A DNA stretch of 64,000 bases from Sphingomonas sp. (GCF_003248515.1 NZ_QFOB01000002.1:372001-436000), one strand, 5' to 3'. Counted from the stretch's first letter, positions 42,209 to 52,119 are shown. Numbers and translations are program-made. Notes: a model not told the origin generated them from the letters alone.

Positions 42209-45200
42209 ATGATTTCAAGCAAGCAGCGCAAGGCGGCCTTGTCGATCGCTACATCGGCATCCGCCTTGTTGTGGGGTTCCGCAGCGCTGGCCCAGCAGGC
42301 TGGCACGCAGCAGGCCGCCGGCGCGACAGTCGCGTCCTTGTCGCCGATCGTGACGTCGTCACTTGCGGCCGCCGATCAGGCCGCCGCCGCGCCTGCGGCA
42401 CAGGAGCCGGCCGCCACGCCTGGCAGTGGCTCAGCGACGGGCTCCGATATTGTCGTCACGGGCATTCGCGGCGCGCAGCAGCGCGCGGTGAACATGAAGC
42501 GGCTGGCGCTGTCCGTCACGGATTCGATCTCGGCCGAGGATATCGGCAAGCTGCCGGACGTGACGATTTCGGACTCGCTCCAGCGCATTCCGGGCGTTCA
42601 GATCCGCCGCGATGCCGGCGAAGGCGCGGCCATCAACATTCGCGGCCTGCCCCAGGTGGCGACCTTGCTGAATGGCGAGGCCTATCTCGGTGCCCAGTCG
42701 ATCACGACGATCCAGCCCAACTTCAATGACATTCCCTCGCAGCTCTTCGCCGGGGCGGACGTCATCAAGTCCAGCACGGCGGATCTGCTGAACGCCGGCA
42801 TCACCGGCACCGTCAATCTGCGCACCCGCCGCCCGATGGATCTGAAGCGCGGCTTCACCGTCGCGGTCGCGGCCGAGGGGCAATATGGCGACAAATCGAA
42901 GTCGGGGGATCCCAGCTTCAATGGTCTGCTCGCCTGGCATGGCGAGCGTGTCGGCTTCCTGCTTTCGGGCTCCTATTCGAACCTGCACCTTTCCAATTCC
43001 CATAACGGGATCCAGGAGGGTTATGGCGTCGGCCTGCACAACGAGCAGTTCAACACCGCCGCCAATCCGACGGGCGACGTGGATACGTCCAGCGGCTTTT
43101 CGCCATCGAACCGGCCGCACGGAACGATCGTGGGCACGGGCCGCGACGTGAACGGCAATGGCACGTCGGACGATATCTTCCTGACGCCGCAGGCCTTTAC
43201 GGCGTGGAACAAGATCAACCAGCGCCAGCGTATCGGCATCAACGCCTCGGCCCAGTGGGAAATCAGCGATGCGTTGACCCTCGTCACCGATGCCTTCTTC
43301 ACCCGCCAGAACGAGCATGACCGGACGGCGGGCATCCAGTTGCAGAATGTGAACTGGCAGGCGGGCGAGGCCGTGCCGGGCGCATCACGCGATACCGGCG
43401 CGATCATCACGCAGACGAGCAACGGAATTTCCCGCGACTATCACCTGAATACAACGCGGGTGTATAATTACGATCTCGGCAATTTCGATTCCTACGCGCA
43501 GAACGATCACTACAAATCGCAGTCGCAAAACTACAATGCCGAACTGAAATTCGACAATGGCGGCCGGATCAAGGCCAGCCTGCGCGGTATCTATGGCAAG
43601 GCCTATCAGAATTACGACCAGAGCTATCTGCAGTTCAGCCTGAGCAACGGCGCGCAGTGGCAATCCGGCGGCATCGGCCGCTATCCCACGGGCAATGTCG
43701 CCTTCAACCCGGGCGGCTATGTCGTCAACACGATCGCCGGTGCGGCCTCGCTGCCGGCGTCGGTGGATTTCTCCGGCACGCAGCCGGTCTTCACCCTGCC
43801 GTCGCAGTTGACCTCGCTGCTCGGCAACGCCGCCAACTATGCGATGAAGACGACCTCGTCCGAGGGCAATTACCGGCGCGACGGCGATCTGAAGCTGGTG
43901 CGCGGCGATGTCTCCTTCGAAGCCAATGACAGCCTGACCTTCCTCGCGGGCGGCCGCTACAGCGAGCGTTCGGTGAGCGATTATGAATTTGATCGCGCAG
44001 CGCCGCTCTATGCCGGCCAGGCGACCAACGCGGCAGGCTGCCTCGTCAAGTGGAAGGCCTTCGACGTTCCGCTGAGCAGCTCCAGCTGCTCGGCCGGCCC
44101 ATCGACCGGCTATTATACGGCGGGCGTGGTGCGCAACGCGACCGACTCGATCTTCAACGGGCAGGTGAAGCAGTATAATCTGCCGGCCGCGGGCCTGCCG
44201 GGCATCTATGTGCTGAATCCAGCGGTGATGGATAATGCGCTGGCCTTCCAGAACAGCTTCTATCCCGGCAATGTCGAGGTCCAGAATCCGGGCGCCTCGT
44301 TCAAGGTCGGCGTGAAGCAGGTCTCGGGCTATGCGCAGGTGAATGCGAAGGCCGAACTGTTCGGCGTTCCGGTTTCGGGCAATGCCGGCGTCAAGGTCAT
44401 CAACACCCGGCTGGACATCACCCAGTTCGTGACCGGATCTCCGCAGCCTTATGGCCTCGCCAATGTCAGCAACGGCACGGTGGAGACGAAACGCAACTTC
44501 ACGGACGTCCTGCCGGCGGTGAACATCGCGTTCGATTTCGCCCGCAACCTGAAGGTGCGCCTTGCCTACAGCAAGACGATGACCCTGCTGGATCTCAACC
44601 AGTGGGGCGGCGGCCTCAACCCGACCTATGCGATCGATACTTCGGTGGCGGGCTCCCCCGTCTTCCGGGTGACCGGAGGCAGCTCGAACGGCAACCCGCA
44701 GCTTGATCCGTGGCGGGCGACCAACGTCGAGGGATCGATCGAATATTATGTGGGCCGCAGCAGCCTGCTCAGCCTGGGTGCCTTCTACATCGACGTTGCC
44801 AGCTTCATCCAGTCGGGCACCACGGTACGCACCGACCTGCCGGACAATGATGGCGTGGTGCGTGGCCGCTCCGTGTTCATCAACACGCCGGTTCAGGGCA
44901 AGGGCGGCACGCTGAAGGGTGTCGAGGCCGGATGGAAGCAGTCGTTCAGCGATCTGTCCTTCATGCCGACGCTGCTGACGAATTTCGGCCTGGATACCAA
45001 CATCACCTATTCGCCCTCCAATTCGGGCAAGAAGGATCTGGCGGGCGCTTCTATCCCGTTCCAGGACAATTCGAAGATCCAGACGAACGTCGCCATCTTC
45101 TACCAGGATCAGCATCTGCAGGCGCGCATCGCCTGGAACTATCGTTCCAAGCGCGCTGTGCAGCAGGATTTCGGCGGAATAAGCGGGCTGGAACTGTATC

Positions 45201-45385
45201 AGCGCCCGACCAATTATTTCGATGCCTCGGTAAGCTATGACATCAATTCGCACTTCACCGTCTATGCGCAGGGATCGAACCTGACCGGAGAATATGAGAA
45301 ATATTATCTCACCTTCCCGGATCAGCATGCGTACAACAACATCTACGAGCGTCGTTTCACCGGCGGGATGCGCGTGAAATTCTGA
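42209..45385 (+). CDS. TonB-dependent receptor, carbohydrate type
   Basis: 1058 residues. Signal peptide ending ALAQQ, an Ala-rich spacer of about 60 residues, a TonB-box-like GSDIVVTGIRGAQQRAV, plug domain (ISAEDIGKLPDVTISDSLQR, GVQIRRDAGEGAAINIRGL) and a large barrel ending GMRVKF. The IGKLPDVTISDSLQRIPGVQI block marks the Caulobacter/Xanthomonas receptor group found beside glycoside hydrolases. A strong terminator follows, and a ROK-type operator precedes it. It probably imports galactoside/mannoside oligosaccharides. Confidence 0.94.
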   Translation: MISSKQRKAALSIATSASALLWGSAALAQQAGTQQAAGATVASLSPIVTSSLAAADQAAAAPAAQEPAATPGSGSATGSDIVVTGIRGAQQRAVNMKRLALSVTDSISAEDIGKLPDVTISDSLQRIPGVQIRRDAGEGAAINIRGLPQVATLLNGEAYLGAQSITTIQPNFNDIPSQLFAGADVIKSSTADLLNAGITGTVNLRTRRPMDLKRGFTVAVAAEGQYGDKSKSGDPSFNGLLAWHGERVGFLLSGSYSNLHLSNSHNGIQEGYGVGLHNEQFNTAANPTGDVDTSSGFSPSNRPHGTIVGTGRDVNGNGTSDDIFLTPQAFTAWNKINQRQRIGINASAQWEISDALTLVTDAFFTRQNEHDRTAGIQLQNVNWQAGEAVPGASRDTGAIITQTSNGISRDYHLNTTRVYNYDLGNFDSYAQNDHYKSQSQNYNAELKFDNGGRIKASLRGIYGKAYQNYDQSYLQFSLSNGAQWQSGGIGRYPTGNVAFNPGGYVVNTIAGAASLPASVDFSGTQPVFTLPSQLTSLLGNAANYAMKTTSSEGNYRRDGDLKLVRGDVSFEANDSLTFLAGGRYSERSVSDYEFDRAAPLYAGQATNAAGCLVKWKAFDVPLSSSSCSAGPSTGYYTAGVVRNATDSIFNGQVKQYNLPAAGLPGIYVLNPAVMDNALAFQNSFYPGNVEVQNPGASFKVGVKQVSGYAQVNAKAELFGVPVSGNAGVKVINTRLDITQFVTGSPQPYGLANVSNGTVETKRNFTDVLPAVNIAFDFARNLKVRLAYSKTMTLLDLNQWGGGLNPTYAIDTSVAGSPVFRVTGGSSNGNPQLDPWRATNVEGSIEYYVGRSSLLSLGAFYIDVASFIQSGTTVRTDLPDNDGVVRGRSVFINTPVQGKGGTLKGVEAGWKQSFSDLSFMPTLLTNFGLDTNITYSPSNSGKKDLAGASIPFQDNSKIQTNVAIFYQDQHLQARIAWNYRSKRAVQQDFGGISGLELYQRPTNYFDASVSYDINSHFTVYAQGSNLTGEYEKYYLTFPDQHAYNNIYERRFTGGMRVKF

Positions 45386-45412
45386 TAGCGCGCGTGTTGG
45401 ATGCGTAGCAGG

Positions 45413-45443
45413 CGCCCGCCATCCCATGACGGGATGGCGGGCG
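45413..45443 (+). terminator. Intrinsic terminator after the TonB receptor
   Basis: Perfect 13-bp stem (CGCCCGCCATCCC / GGGATGGCGGGCG), 5-nt loop, followed by TTCTT. It lies 27 nt after the receptor stop and before the ribosome site of the halogenase-like gene, so that gene may be expressed by read-through or its own promoter. Confidence 0.75.
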
Positions 45444-45487
45444 TTCTTGCGTCGGGCCTGTCAGCATCCGAGCGGAGAGGGAAAAAG

Positions 45488-47029
45488 ATGACCAAAGGGG
45501 CAGAATCCGCGCCGTCGCAGCCAGCGTCGGGGAATCGCGCGATCCGATCCATCGTGATCGTCGGCGGCGGCACGGCGGGCTGGATGGCGGCGACCATGCT
45601 GGTGCGCCGTCTGGAAAAACAGCCGGTGCGTATCACGGTGGTGGAATCGAGCGAGATCAGCACCGTGGGGGTAGGGGAGGCGACCGTCCCCGGCATCCGC
45701 GATTTCTTCCGCGAGATCGGCGTGACCGAACAGGAAGTGCTGGTGGCCTCGCGCGGGACGGTGAAGCTCGGCATCGAATTCGTCGACTGGAAGCAGCCGG
45801 GCGAGCGCTTCTTCCACCCCTTCGGTCTGTACGGGATGCGGTCGCGTGGCGTCGCCTTCCATCAATATTGGCTGAAGATGCGGCAGGCGGGGCTGGCGAT
45901 CGATCTGGAGGATTATTGCCTTGCCACCGCCATGGCGCGCGCGAACCGCTTCATGCTGCCCACCGACAGGCCCGTCCACGATCTGCTCTTCTTCGATTGG
46001 GCGGTGCATTTCGATGCGGGGCTGTTCGCGAAATTCTTGGCCGCGCGCGCGACGGCCCAGGGGGTGGGCCATGTCGACGCCCGCATCGTCAATGTCCGCC
46101 GAAATGGCGAGAGCGGGATGATCGATGGCGTGGATACGGCGTGCGGCAAATCGATCGACGGTGATCTGTTCATCGATTGCTCCGGCTTCCGCTCCCTGCT
46201 GCTCGGCGCCGCGCTGGGCAGCCCCTATGAGGACTGGACGAACCTGCTGCCGTGCGATCGGGCCGTGGCGATGCCATGCGAACTGGCGGGGCCGCTCACG
46301 CCGTTCACGCGCAGCACCGCGCTTGCCGCCGGGTGGCAGTGGCGCATCCCGCTTCAGCATCGGGTGGGCAACGGCTATGTCTATTCCAGCCGGCACCTTT
46401 CCGATGACGAGGCAGTCCATGTCCTGCGCTCGCGGCTGGAGGGGGAGGCGCTGGCGGAACCCAACATGATCCGCTTCCGCACGGGGCATCGCCGTGATTT
46501 CTGGCGCGGCAATTGCGTGGCGCTGGGGCTGGCGGCGGGCTTCATGGAGCCGCTGGAATCGACGAGCATCACGCTGATCCAGACGGGCATCGAAAAGCTG
46601 CTAGCGCTCTTTCCCGATCGCGATTTCGATCCGGCACTGGCGGCCGAATATAATCGCACCACCGCGCTGGAATATGAGCGGATCCGCGATTTCCTGCTGC
46701 TGCACTACTGGGCGAACCGCCGCCGGGGAGAGCCGATGTGGGATCGGTGCCGCGATACGGCGCTGCCGGAAACGCTCGCGCGCAAGATCCGGCTGTTCAA
46801 GGCGCATGGCCATCTGGTGCGCTACGACTGGGAATCGTTCCATGATCCCAGTTGGCTTTCCATGTATGCTGGCTTCGATATCGTGGCGGCGGGGCATGAT
46901 CGGGCGGCCGATTATTTTTCCCTTCCCGATCTGGAATCGGCGCTGGCGCGGATGCGCGACGCGATCGGCCAGTCGTTGGCCTTGGCGGAGCCGCACGATG
47001 CCTTCCTGAAGGCCTATTGCGCGGCGTAA
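45488..47029 (+). CDS. Tryptophan halogenase-family flavoprotein
   Basis: 513 residues from ATG 45488 (GGAGAGGG six bases upstream). FAD motif GGGTAGWMAA at residues 26-35, GVGEATVPGI, the candidate catalytic Lys in RGTVKLGIEFVDW, the halogenase signature W-x-W-x-I-P (WQWRIPL near 283) and the Glu-Ser pair in MEPLESTSI. All motifs of active flavin-dependent halogenases are kept. Such genes commonly follow sugar TonB receptors in Caulobacterales, Xanthomonadales and sphingomonads without an adjacent flavin reductase or any natural-product cluster; their real substrate is unknown. Confidence 0.88.
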   Translation: MTKGAESAPSQPASGNRAIRSIVIVGGGTAGWMAATMLVRRLEKQPVRITVVESSEISTVGVGEATVPGIRDFFREIGVTEQEVLVASRGTVKLGIEFVDWKQPGERFFHPFGLYGMRSRGVAFHQYWLKMRQAGLAIDLEDYCLATAMARANRFMLPTDRPVHDLLFFDWAVHFDAGLFAKFLAARATAQGVGHVDARIVNVRRNGESGMIDGVDTACGKSIDGDLFIDCSGFRSLLLGAALGSPYEDWTNLLPCDRAVAMPCELAGPLTPFTRSTALAAGWQWRIPLQHRVGNGYVYSSRHLSDDEAVHVLRSRLEGEALAEPNMIRFRTGHRRDFWRGNCVALGLAAGFMEPLESTSITLIQTGIEKLLALFPDRDFDPALAAEYNRTTALEYERIRDFLLLHYWANRRRGEPMWDRCRDTALPETLARKIRLFKAHGHLVRYDWESFHDPSWLSMYAGFDIVAAGHDRAADYFSLPDLESALARMRDAIGQSLALAEPHDAFLKAYCAA

Positions 47030-47054
47030 TCGCGGCCGCGCGCCGCGCCCCCGA

Positions 47055-48278
47055 TCAGGAGGCGCGAAGCCGGATCATCACCACGCCGTGGGGCGCCACC
47101 GTCGCGGAATAGCGGCTCTGCATCCGCCCCAGTTCCTTGTGCTGCCACAGATCCCGCGCCGAGAGCGAAAGGCCCGCCGGATAGCCGATAGACGTCCAGT
47201 CCACGGAGATGGTGGCGGGCGCCTCGCCACGGTTGAACAGCAGGATCGCCCGGCCGCCATCGGCCAGCGGTTTCGACCAGATCTCGCTCGTTCCGCTGGT
47301 GGCGACCCTGCGACCCTGCGCGCCGAGCGGATCCTGATCCATAGCGATCACATCGCGATTGAGCAGGATGGCGGCGGTAGCGGGCGACATCGCCGCCACG
47401 TCATTGCCGGCGATCAGGGGAGCCGCCATCATCGCCCAGAGCGAGAAGTGGCTGCGATATTCGATGTCCGTCATCCCGCCATTGCCCACTTCCAGCATGT
47501 CGGGATCATTCCAGTGGCCCGGGCCGGCGAAGGCCGCGAGTTCGGCATTGCGATCCACGATTGGCAGCAGGCCCAGGCTGTAGCCATGCTTGCCATCCCA
47601 ATGATCGATGATGTCGGGCGTTGTGCGCCACAGATTGCCGATGCGGGTGGCCCACAGCCAGGGGCGGGTGGAGCCCCATTCGCAGATCGACAGCACGATC
47701 TGTCGTCCCGATGCGCGCAGCGCATCCGCCATCAGCGCATAGGCTTCTTCCGAATTGCGGGATCCCGTCGAGCACCAGTCATATTTCAGATAATCCGCGC
47801 CCCACCGGGCATATTGCAGCGCATCCTGATATTCATGGCCCTGGCTGCCGGGGCGGCCGCCGCACGTTTTGGCGCCCGCGTCCGAATAGATGCCGAACAA
47901 GAGCCCCTTGCTGTGGACATAATCGGCCAGCGCCTTGATCCCGGCTGGGAAGCGCGTGCGATCCTCGCTGATGAAGCCATCGGCATCGCGCGTGCCGTGC
48001 CAGCAATCATCGATCACGACATAACGATAGCCGGCATCCTTCATGCCGCTGGATACGATCGCATCGGCGGTGGCGCGGATCGTCGCCTCGTCGATTTTGC
48101 AGGCGAACCTGTTCCAGCTGTTCCAGCCCATGGGCGGGGTCTGCGCGAGGCCGTTGGCCGTGCGCGCCGGATCGAGCGACGGCGGGATCCTGTTGAGATC
48201 GGGCTGCTCCTGCGCGAAAGCGGGGGTGCCTAGAAGGAGCAGGGCCAGCGCCGCCGCCAAGAGCCGTGCCAATTTCAT
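47055..48278 (-). CDS. GH27 alpha-galactosidase, secreted
   Basis: 407 residues from ATG 48278 (GGGAGAGG just upstream). Signal peptide (LARLLAAALALLLLGTPAFA), TIM barrel starting TPPMGWNSWNRFACKIDE, VIDDCW, nucleophile Asp167 in YLKYDWC and acid/base region GPGHWNDPDMLEVGNGG; a C-terminal beta-sandwich follows QDPLGAQGRRVA. GH27 enzymes remove terminal alpha-galactose (or alpha-N-acetylgalactosamine or beta-L-arabinopyranose). Convergent with the halogenase gene and divergent from the ROK repressor. It is probably periplasmic. Confidence 0.93.
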   Translation of the reverse strand: MKLARLLAAALALLLLGTPAFAQEQPDLNRIPPSLDPARTANGLAQTPPMGWNSWNRFACKIDEATIRATADAIVSSGMKDAGYRYVVIDDCWHGTRDADGFISEDRTRFPAGIKALADYVHSKGLLFGIYSDAGAKTCGGRPGSQGHEYQDALQYARWGADYLKYDWCSTGSRNSEEAYALMADALRASGRQIVLSICEWGSTRPWLWATRIGNLWRTTPDIIDHWDGKHGYSLGLLPIVDRNAELAAFAGPGHWNDPDMLEVGNGGMTDIEYRSHFSLWAMMAAPLIAGNDVAAMSPATAAILLNRDVIAMDQDPLGAQGRRVATSGTSEIWSKPLADGGRAILLFNRGEAPATISVDWTSIGYPAGLSLSARDLWQHKELGRMQSRYSATVAPHGVVMIRLRAS

Positions 48279-48466
48279 CCGCCTCTCCCGTGATCGATCC
48301 GCTCCATCCATCGGGGAGCGTGCTCACCCATCATGCCAATAAATAAAGTTGATTGTCTATTGATGTTTTACACCATATTCGAAGCAGGGCGTGGACAGCG
48401 GTCGTCAAGCTGCGCCAAGGTGTCGTTGCGTAACGGGCTCGTGCCCGTGGCCATAGAAACTGCATT

Positions 48467-49720
48467 GTGGGAGCAGGCGGCGTTTTGGACCTATCGGACT
48501 TCGGGCCGGCCAGTAATGGTGTGACCGCCAGCGATCGCGCGGCCCGGTTGGGGACCAGCCTCTCCGGCACCAATCTGGTGCGCGCAGGGGATTACAACCA
48601 GCGCGTCGTGCTGCAGGTGATCCGCAAGAATCCCGATATCACCCGCACCGAAATCGCGACGATGACGGGGCTTACCGCCCCCACCATCGCCAATATCACC
48701 GCCCGCCTGTTCGACAGCGATCTCGTCATGGATGCGGGGCGCCGCGTGGGCGGCAGGGGGCAGCCGGCGGTACGGCTGCGCATCAATCCCGACGGATGCT
48801 TCGCCATCGGCCTGAATGTCGATCGCGATCATGTGACGCTCGTGTCGCTCGATCTGGCGGGCACGGTGCGTTCGCGTCTCACGCGGCAGATCGCCTTCGC
48901 GATGCCGCATCATGTTGCGGCGATCGTTCGCGAAGGAATGGCCGAAATCCGGCAAAGCGGCGCCGTGCGTGAAGACAGGGTGCTGGGCATGGGGGTAGCG
49001 ATCCCCGATGATCTGGGCAGTGTCGCGCTGCCGCACCGGCCGGCCGATTATGGTGTGTGGAGCGAGATCGATCTGGCCGCCCTGCTGGGGGAGATCGTGC
49101 CGCATTCGATCCATGTCGACAATGATGCCGCCGCCGCCGCGATCGGCGAGGCGCAGTTCGGCAGCGGGCTGGATCATGCCAGCTTCTTCTACATCCTCGT
49201 CAGCGCCGGTCTGGGCGGCGGGCTGGTGATCGACGGTGCTTATTATCGCGGCGCGAGCGCGCGCAGCGGCGAGATCGGTTTCCTGCCGCTGCATCGTAAC
49301 GATCCCTATGGCCAGGTGTTGCAGGATGTCGTCTCGCTCTCCGCGCTCGCGGCGCGGCTGGAACGGGCGGGCATTCAGTTGGATGATGTGGATCCCACGG
49401 TGGAATTTCCCGCCGCCGCCCTGCCTTATGTCAACGACTGGATCGATGATGCGACCAATGCGCTGGTGCCGCCGCTGACGGCGATCAATTGCCTGATCAA
49501 TCCGGCGATCGTGCTGCTGGCCGGCCGAATGCCTGATGCGGTGCTGGATCGCATCGCCGATTCCAGCAATCGCAAGCTGCGGGAGGTCGCGCCTAATCTG
49601 CCGGCCGTGGCCCCGGTGGCGCGGGCGGCGCTGTCCCGCGATGCGCCGGCGGTGGGGGCGGCGATCCTGCCTTTCCTCGATCGCATCCTCCCGTCCGATT
49701 CCATTCTCATCAAAAGCTAA
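48467..49720 (+). CDS. ROK-family transcriptional repressor (NagC/XylR type)
   Basis: About 417 residues. N-terminal winged helix (NQRVVLQVIRKNPDITRTEIATMTGLTAPTIANITARLF) followed by a ROK domain (CFAIGLNVDRDHVTLVSLDL, VHVDNDAAAAAIGEAQFG-like, SAGLGGGLVIDGAYYRG, RSGEIGFLPL). The zinc motif of ROK sugar kinases is not kept, as in many regulators. The start is unsettled: GTG 48467, TTG 48485 (better placed after GGGAG) or GTG 48521. Between it and GH27 an AT-rich CCAATAAATAAAG stretch at 48336-48348 may be a degenerate operator. Likely controls the 42-60 kb sugar genes. Confidence 0.87.
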   Translation: MGAGGVLDLSDFGPASNGVTASDRAARLGTSLSGTNLVRAGDYNQRVVLQVIRKNPDITRTEIATMTGLTAPTIANITARLFDSDLVMDAGRRVGGRGQPAVRLRINPDGCFAIGLNVDRDHVTLVSLDLAGTVRSRLTRQIAFAMPHHVAAIVREGMAEIRQSGAVREDRVLGMGVAIPDDLGSVALPHRPADYGVWSEIDLAALLGEIVPHSIHVDNDAAAAAIGEAQFGSGLDHASFFYILVSAGLGGGLVIDGAYYRGASARSGEIGFLPLHRNDPYGQVLQDVVSLSALAARLERAGIQLDDVDPTVEFPAAALPYVNDWIDDATNALVPPLTAINCLINPAIVLLAGRMPDAVLDRIADSSNRKLREVAPNLPAVAPVARAALSRDAPAVGAAILPFLDRILPSDSILIKS

Positions 49721-49730
49721 TTTCGATTAT

Positions 49731-49755
49731 CCAAATTGACTTTATAAATTCCCGC
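49731..49755. promoter_or_regulatory. Candidate ROK operator upstream of the sugar porter
   Basis: CCAAATTG followed by ACTTTATAAATTC matches the left half and AT-rich centre of the motif at 42013-42045 and 55712-55736; the right arm is poor. It fills the 90-nt gap between the repressor and the MFS gene. Confidence 0.45.
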
Positions 49756-49810
49756 AGCAAAGTACGAAGCCAGTAGCCGGGCTCGTGATTCCGGCACCGG
49801 GAGAGTGTGG

Positions 49811-51088
49811 GTGCGGGAACAGGCGGATAGTGGCACAGGGCGGGCGTTCGGTTACGTCACCATCCTGTTTTTCGTGTGGGGCGCGGTTACCTCCATCAAT
49901 GATGTGATGGTTCCGGCGGTGCGCTCGATCTTCTCGCTGAGCGTCACAGAGGGGCTGCTCACCCAATTCGCCTTCTTTCTGGCCTATGGCATCGTCTCCC
50001 TGCCGGCGGCGGCGCTCGTCGGGCGGCTCGGCGCGTCGCGGTCGATCACGCTCGCGCTCTTCACGATGGTCGCGGGCTGCCTGCTCATGCCCGTCGCCAC
50101 GGCGGTCCGCGCTTACTGGATCGTCCTGCTCGCGCTGTTCGTGATCGCCTCGGGCATCACGCTGCTGCAGGTGGCGGCGAACCCGCTGTCCGCCGCGCTC
50201 GGCAGATCGGAACGATCGCATTTCCGCCTCGCGCTCAGCCAGGCCTTCAATTCGCTGGGCACGCTCGTCGCGCCGCCGCTCGCCGCCACTCTGCTGCTCA
50301 CGGGTGGCCTGTTCGCGGGCGGCGCGGCGACGCCCGAGGCACTGGCCCAGTCGCTGCGGCGGATCGACATCGCCTATGCGGCGATCGCCATCGTCATCAT
50401 CCTGCTCGCCGGCTTCCTGTGGCGCCAGCGCGGAACAATCGATCGGGCGGGCCGTGCGGGTGCGACAGAAGCGGGGCAGGGCACGATCCGCGATGCGCTG
50501 CGCTCGCCGTTCGCACGGCTCGGCGCGATGGCGATCTTCCTCTATGTGGGCGCGGAAGTCTCGATCGGATCGGTCCTCGTCAATTTCCTGGAGCAGCCGG
50601 CGATTGCCGGCGTGACGGCCGAGCGCGCCGGCCAGATGCTCGCTTTCTATTGGGGGGGCGCGATGCTGGGGCGCTTCGCCGGCAGCGCGCTGCTGACGCG
50701 GATGCGCGCCGATCGCCTGCTTGCGCTGGCGGCGCTGGCGGCGGCCATTCTGTGCGGCATCGTCATCGCCGCGGCAGGCACGCCGGCGGCGATCGCCGCG
50801 CTTGCCATCGGCCTGTTCAATTCGATCATGTTTCCGACCATCTTCACCATCACGCTCGATCGATCGAGCGCGCCGCCCGCGGCCACGGCGGGCATGCTGT
50901 GCGTGGCGATCGTCGGCGGTGCCGTCGTGCCGCTGCTGTTCGGTGCGGTATCGCGGATGGCGGGATTGTCGGGCGCGTTCGTCGTCCCGGCGATATGCTA
51001 TGCTGCCATCGCCCTTTTCGCCGTCGCCGTCGGGCTCGCGCCTGTCGCGATTTCGCCCGGTCGTTCGCGGCTTTCGGCCAGCCACTAG
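49811..51088 (+). CDS. Sugar MFS transporter (FucP/GluP family)
   Basis: About 425 residues with twelve TM segments. The start FGYVTILFFVWGAVTSINDVMVP is the FucP/GluP equivalent of the FLWGxxxxLND motif; LLQVAANPLSAALGRSERSHFRLALSQAFNSLG is the family's central loop. GTG 49811 has GGGAGA at proper spacing, better than the GTG at 49805. It lies between the ROK repressor and the ROK kinase, so it probably takes up the monosaccharide released by the glycosidases. Confidence 0.88.
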   Translation: MREQADSGTGRAFGYVTILFFVWGAVTSINDVMVPAVRSIFSLSVTEGLLTQFAFFLAYGIVSLPAAALVGRLGASRSITLALFTMVAGCLLMPVATAVRAYWIVLLALFVIASGITLLQVAANPLSAALGRSERSHFRLALSQAFNSLGTLVAPPLAATLLLTGGLFAGGAATPEALAQSLRRIDIAYAAIAIVIILLAGFLWRQRGTIDRAGRAGATEAGQGTIRDALRSPFARLGAMAIFLYVGAEVSIGSVLVNFLEQPAIAGVTAERAGQMLAFYWGGAMLGRFAGSALLTRMRADRLLALAALAAAILCGIVIAAAGTPAAIAALAIGLFNSIMFPTIFTITLDRSSAPPAATAGMLCVAIVGGAVVPLLFGAVSRMAGLSGAFVVPAICYAAIALFAVAVGLAPVAISPGRSRLSASH

Positions 51089-51099
51089 AAGGGGCGCTT

Positions 51100-51996
51100 G
51101 TGATTCAGATCGGTATCGATTTCGGTGGAACCAAGATCGAGGCGGCGGCGCTGGACAATGCCGGCCGCTATCTCGCCCGGATGCGCGTGCCGAATCCGGG
51201 CAGCTATGATGCCGCGATCCGCGATGTGTGCGCGCTGATCGGCGCCGCCGAGCAGGAAGCGGGGGCGGCCGGCACGATCGGCATCGGCACACCGGGCTCG
51301 GCCAGCCCGCGCACCGGTCTGATGCGCAACGCCAATTCCACCTACATTAACGGCCGGAGCTTCCGCCAGGATCTGGAAGTCGCGCTGGGCCGCGACGTGC
51401 GTATGGCGAACGATGCCAATTGTCTGGCGCTTTCGGAGGTGGTGGATGGCGCTGCGGCGGGCGCGCGCACCGTCTTCGCCGTCATCATCGGTACGGGCGT
51501 CGGCGGGGGGCTGGTGGTCGACGGCCAGATTATCGGCGGCGCGAACGGGATTGGCGGCGAATGGGGCCATGTTCCCCTGCCGTGGATGACGGCCGAGGAA
51601 TATCCGGGGCCGTCCTGCTGGTGCGGCCATTCAGGCTGCCTGGACATGCTGATATCGGGCACGGGCCTGCGCAAGGATTATGCCGCGCGCACCGGCCACA
51701 CGCTGGATGGCGAGGCCATCGTTCAGGCCGCGCGGCGCGGAGACGCCACCGCCGTCACAGTGCTGGATGCCTATATCAGCCGATTGGGTCGCGCGCTGGC
51801 GATGGTCGTCAACATCGTCGATCCCGATGTCTTCGTGCTTGGCGGTGGCATGTCCAATGTCGAGGAGATCTATCCGTGCCTTCCCGATATCATCCGCGCG
51901 CACAGCTTTGGGCGGGCATGGGACGGGCGCATCGTTCCCGCCAAGTGGGGCGATTCCTCGGGCGTGCGCGGCGCGGCGCGGCTCTGGGGAAACTGA
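51100..51996 (+). CDS. ROK-family sugar kinase (fructokinase/mannokinase-like)
   Basis: 298 residues from GTG 51100 (AGAAGGGG upstream). ATP-binding IGIDFGGTKIEAAALD, catalytic Asp in ANDANCLALSE, GTGVGGGLVVDGQI, GGEWGHVPLP and the zinc motif C-W-C-G-x2-G-C followed by LDMLISG. The set matches Mak/NagK-type kinases, which phosphorylate fructose, mannose or N-acetylglucosamine at the 6-OH. With manA and pgi nearby, mannose is the favoured substrate; this is inference. Confidence 0.85.
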   Translation: MIQIGIDFGGTKIEAAALDNAGRYLARMRVPNPGSYDAAIRDVCALIGAAEQEAGAAGTIGIGTPGSASPRTGLMRNANSTYINGRSFRQDLEVALGRDVRMANDANCLALSEVVDGAAAGARTVFAVIIGTGVGGGLVVDGQIIGGANGIGGEWGHVPLPWMTAEEYPGPSCWCGHSGCLDMLISGTGLRKDYAARTGHTLDGEAIVQAARRGDATAVTVLDAYISRLGRALAMVVNIVDPDVFVLGGGMSNVEEIYPCLPDIIRAHSFGRAWDGRIVPAKWGDSSGVRGAARLWGN

Positions 51997-52119
51997 TCCC
52001 GCTCGCGATCCTGTAAAACGGGCCAGCACCGGGCGGGGCGGCTTGGGGCTGGCCGAGCGTCAGGATGAGACGGCGGGAAGCCTGCCGCATTTCGCCGAGC
52101 CCTCCTGAACCCCGGCGCT

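Noticed and set aside
43385..45427. 680-codon open frame antisense to the TonB receptor
   Set aside because: No protein features; the receptor on the plus strand is intact to its C-terminal Phe.
48336..48360. Fifth ROK operator between GH27 and the ROK gene
   Set aside because: AT-rich CCAATAAATAAAG resembles the motif but the arm spacing differs by about three bases; too degenerate to list as a site.
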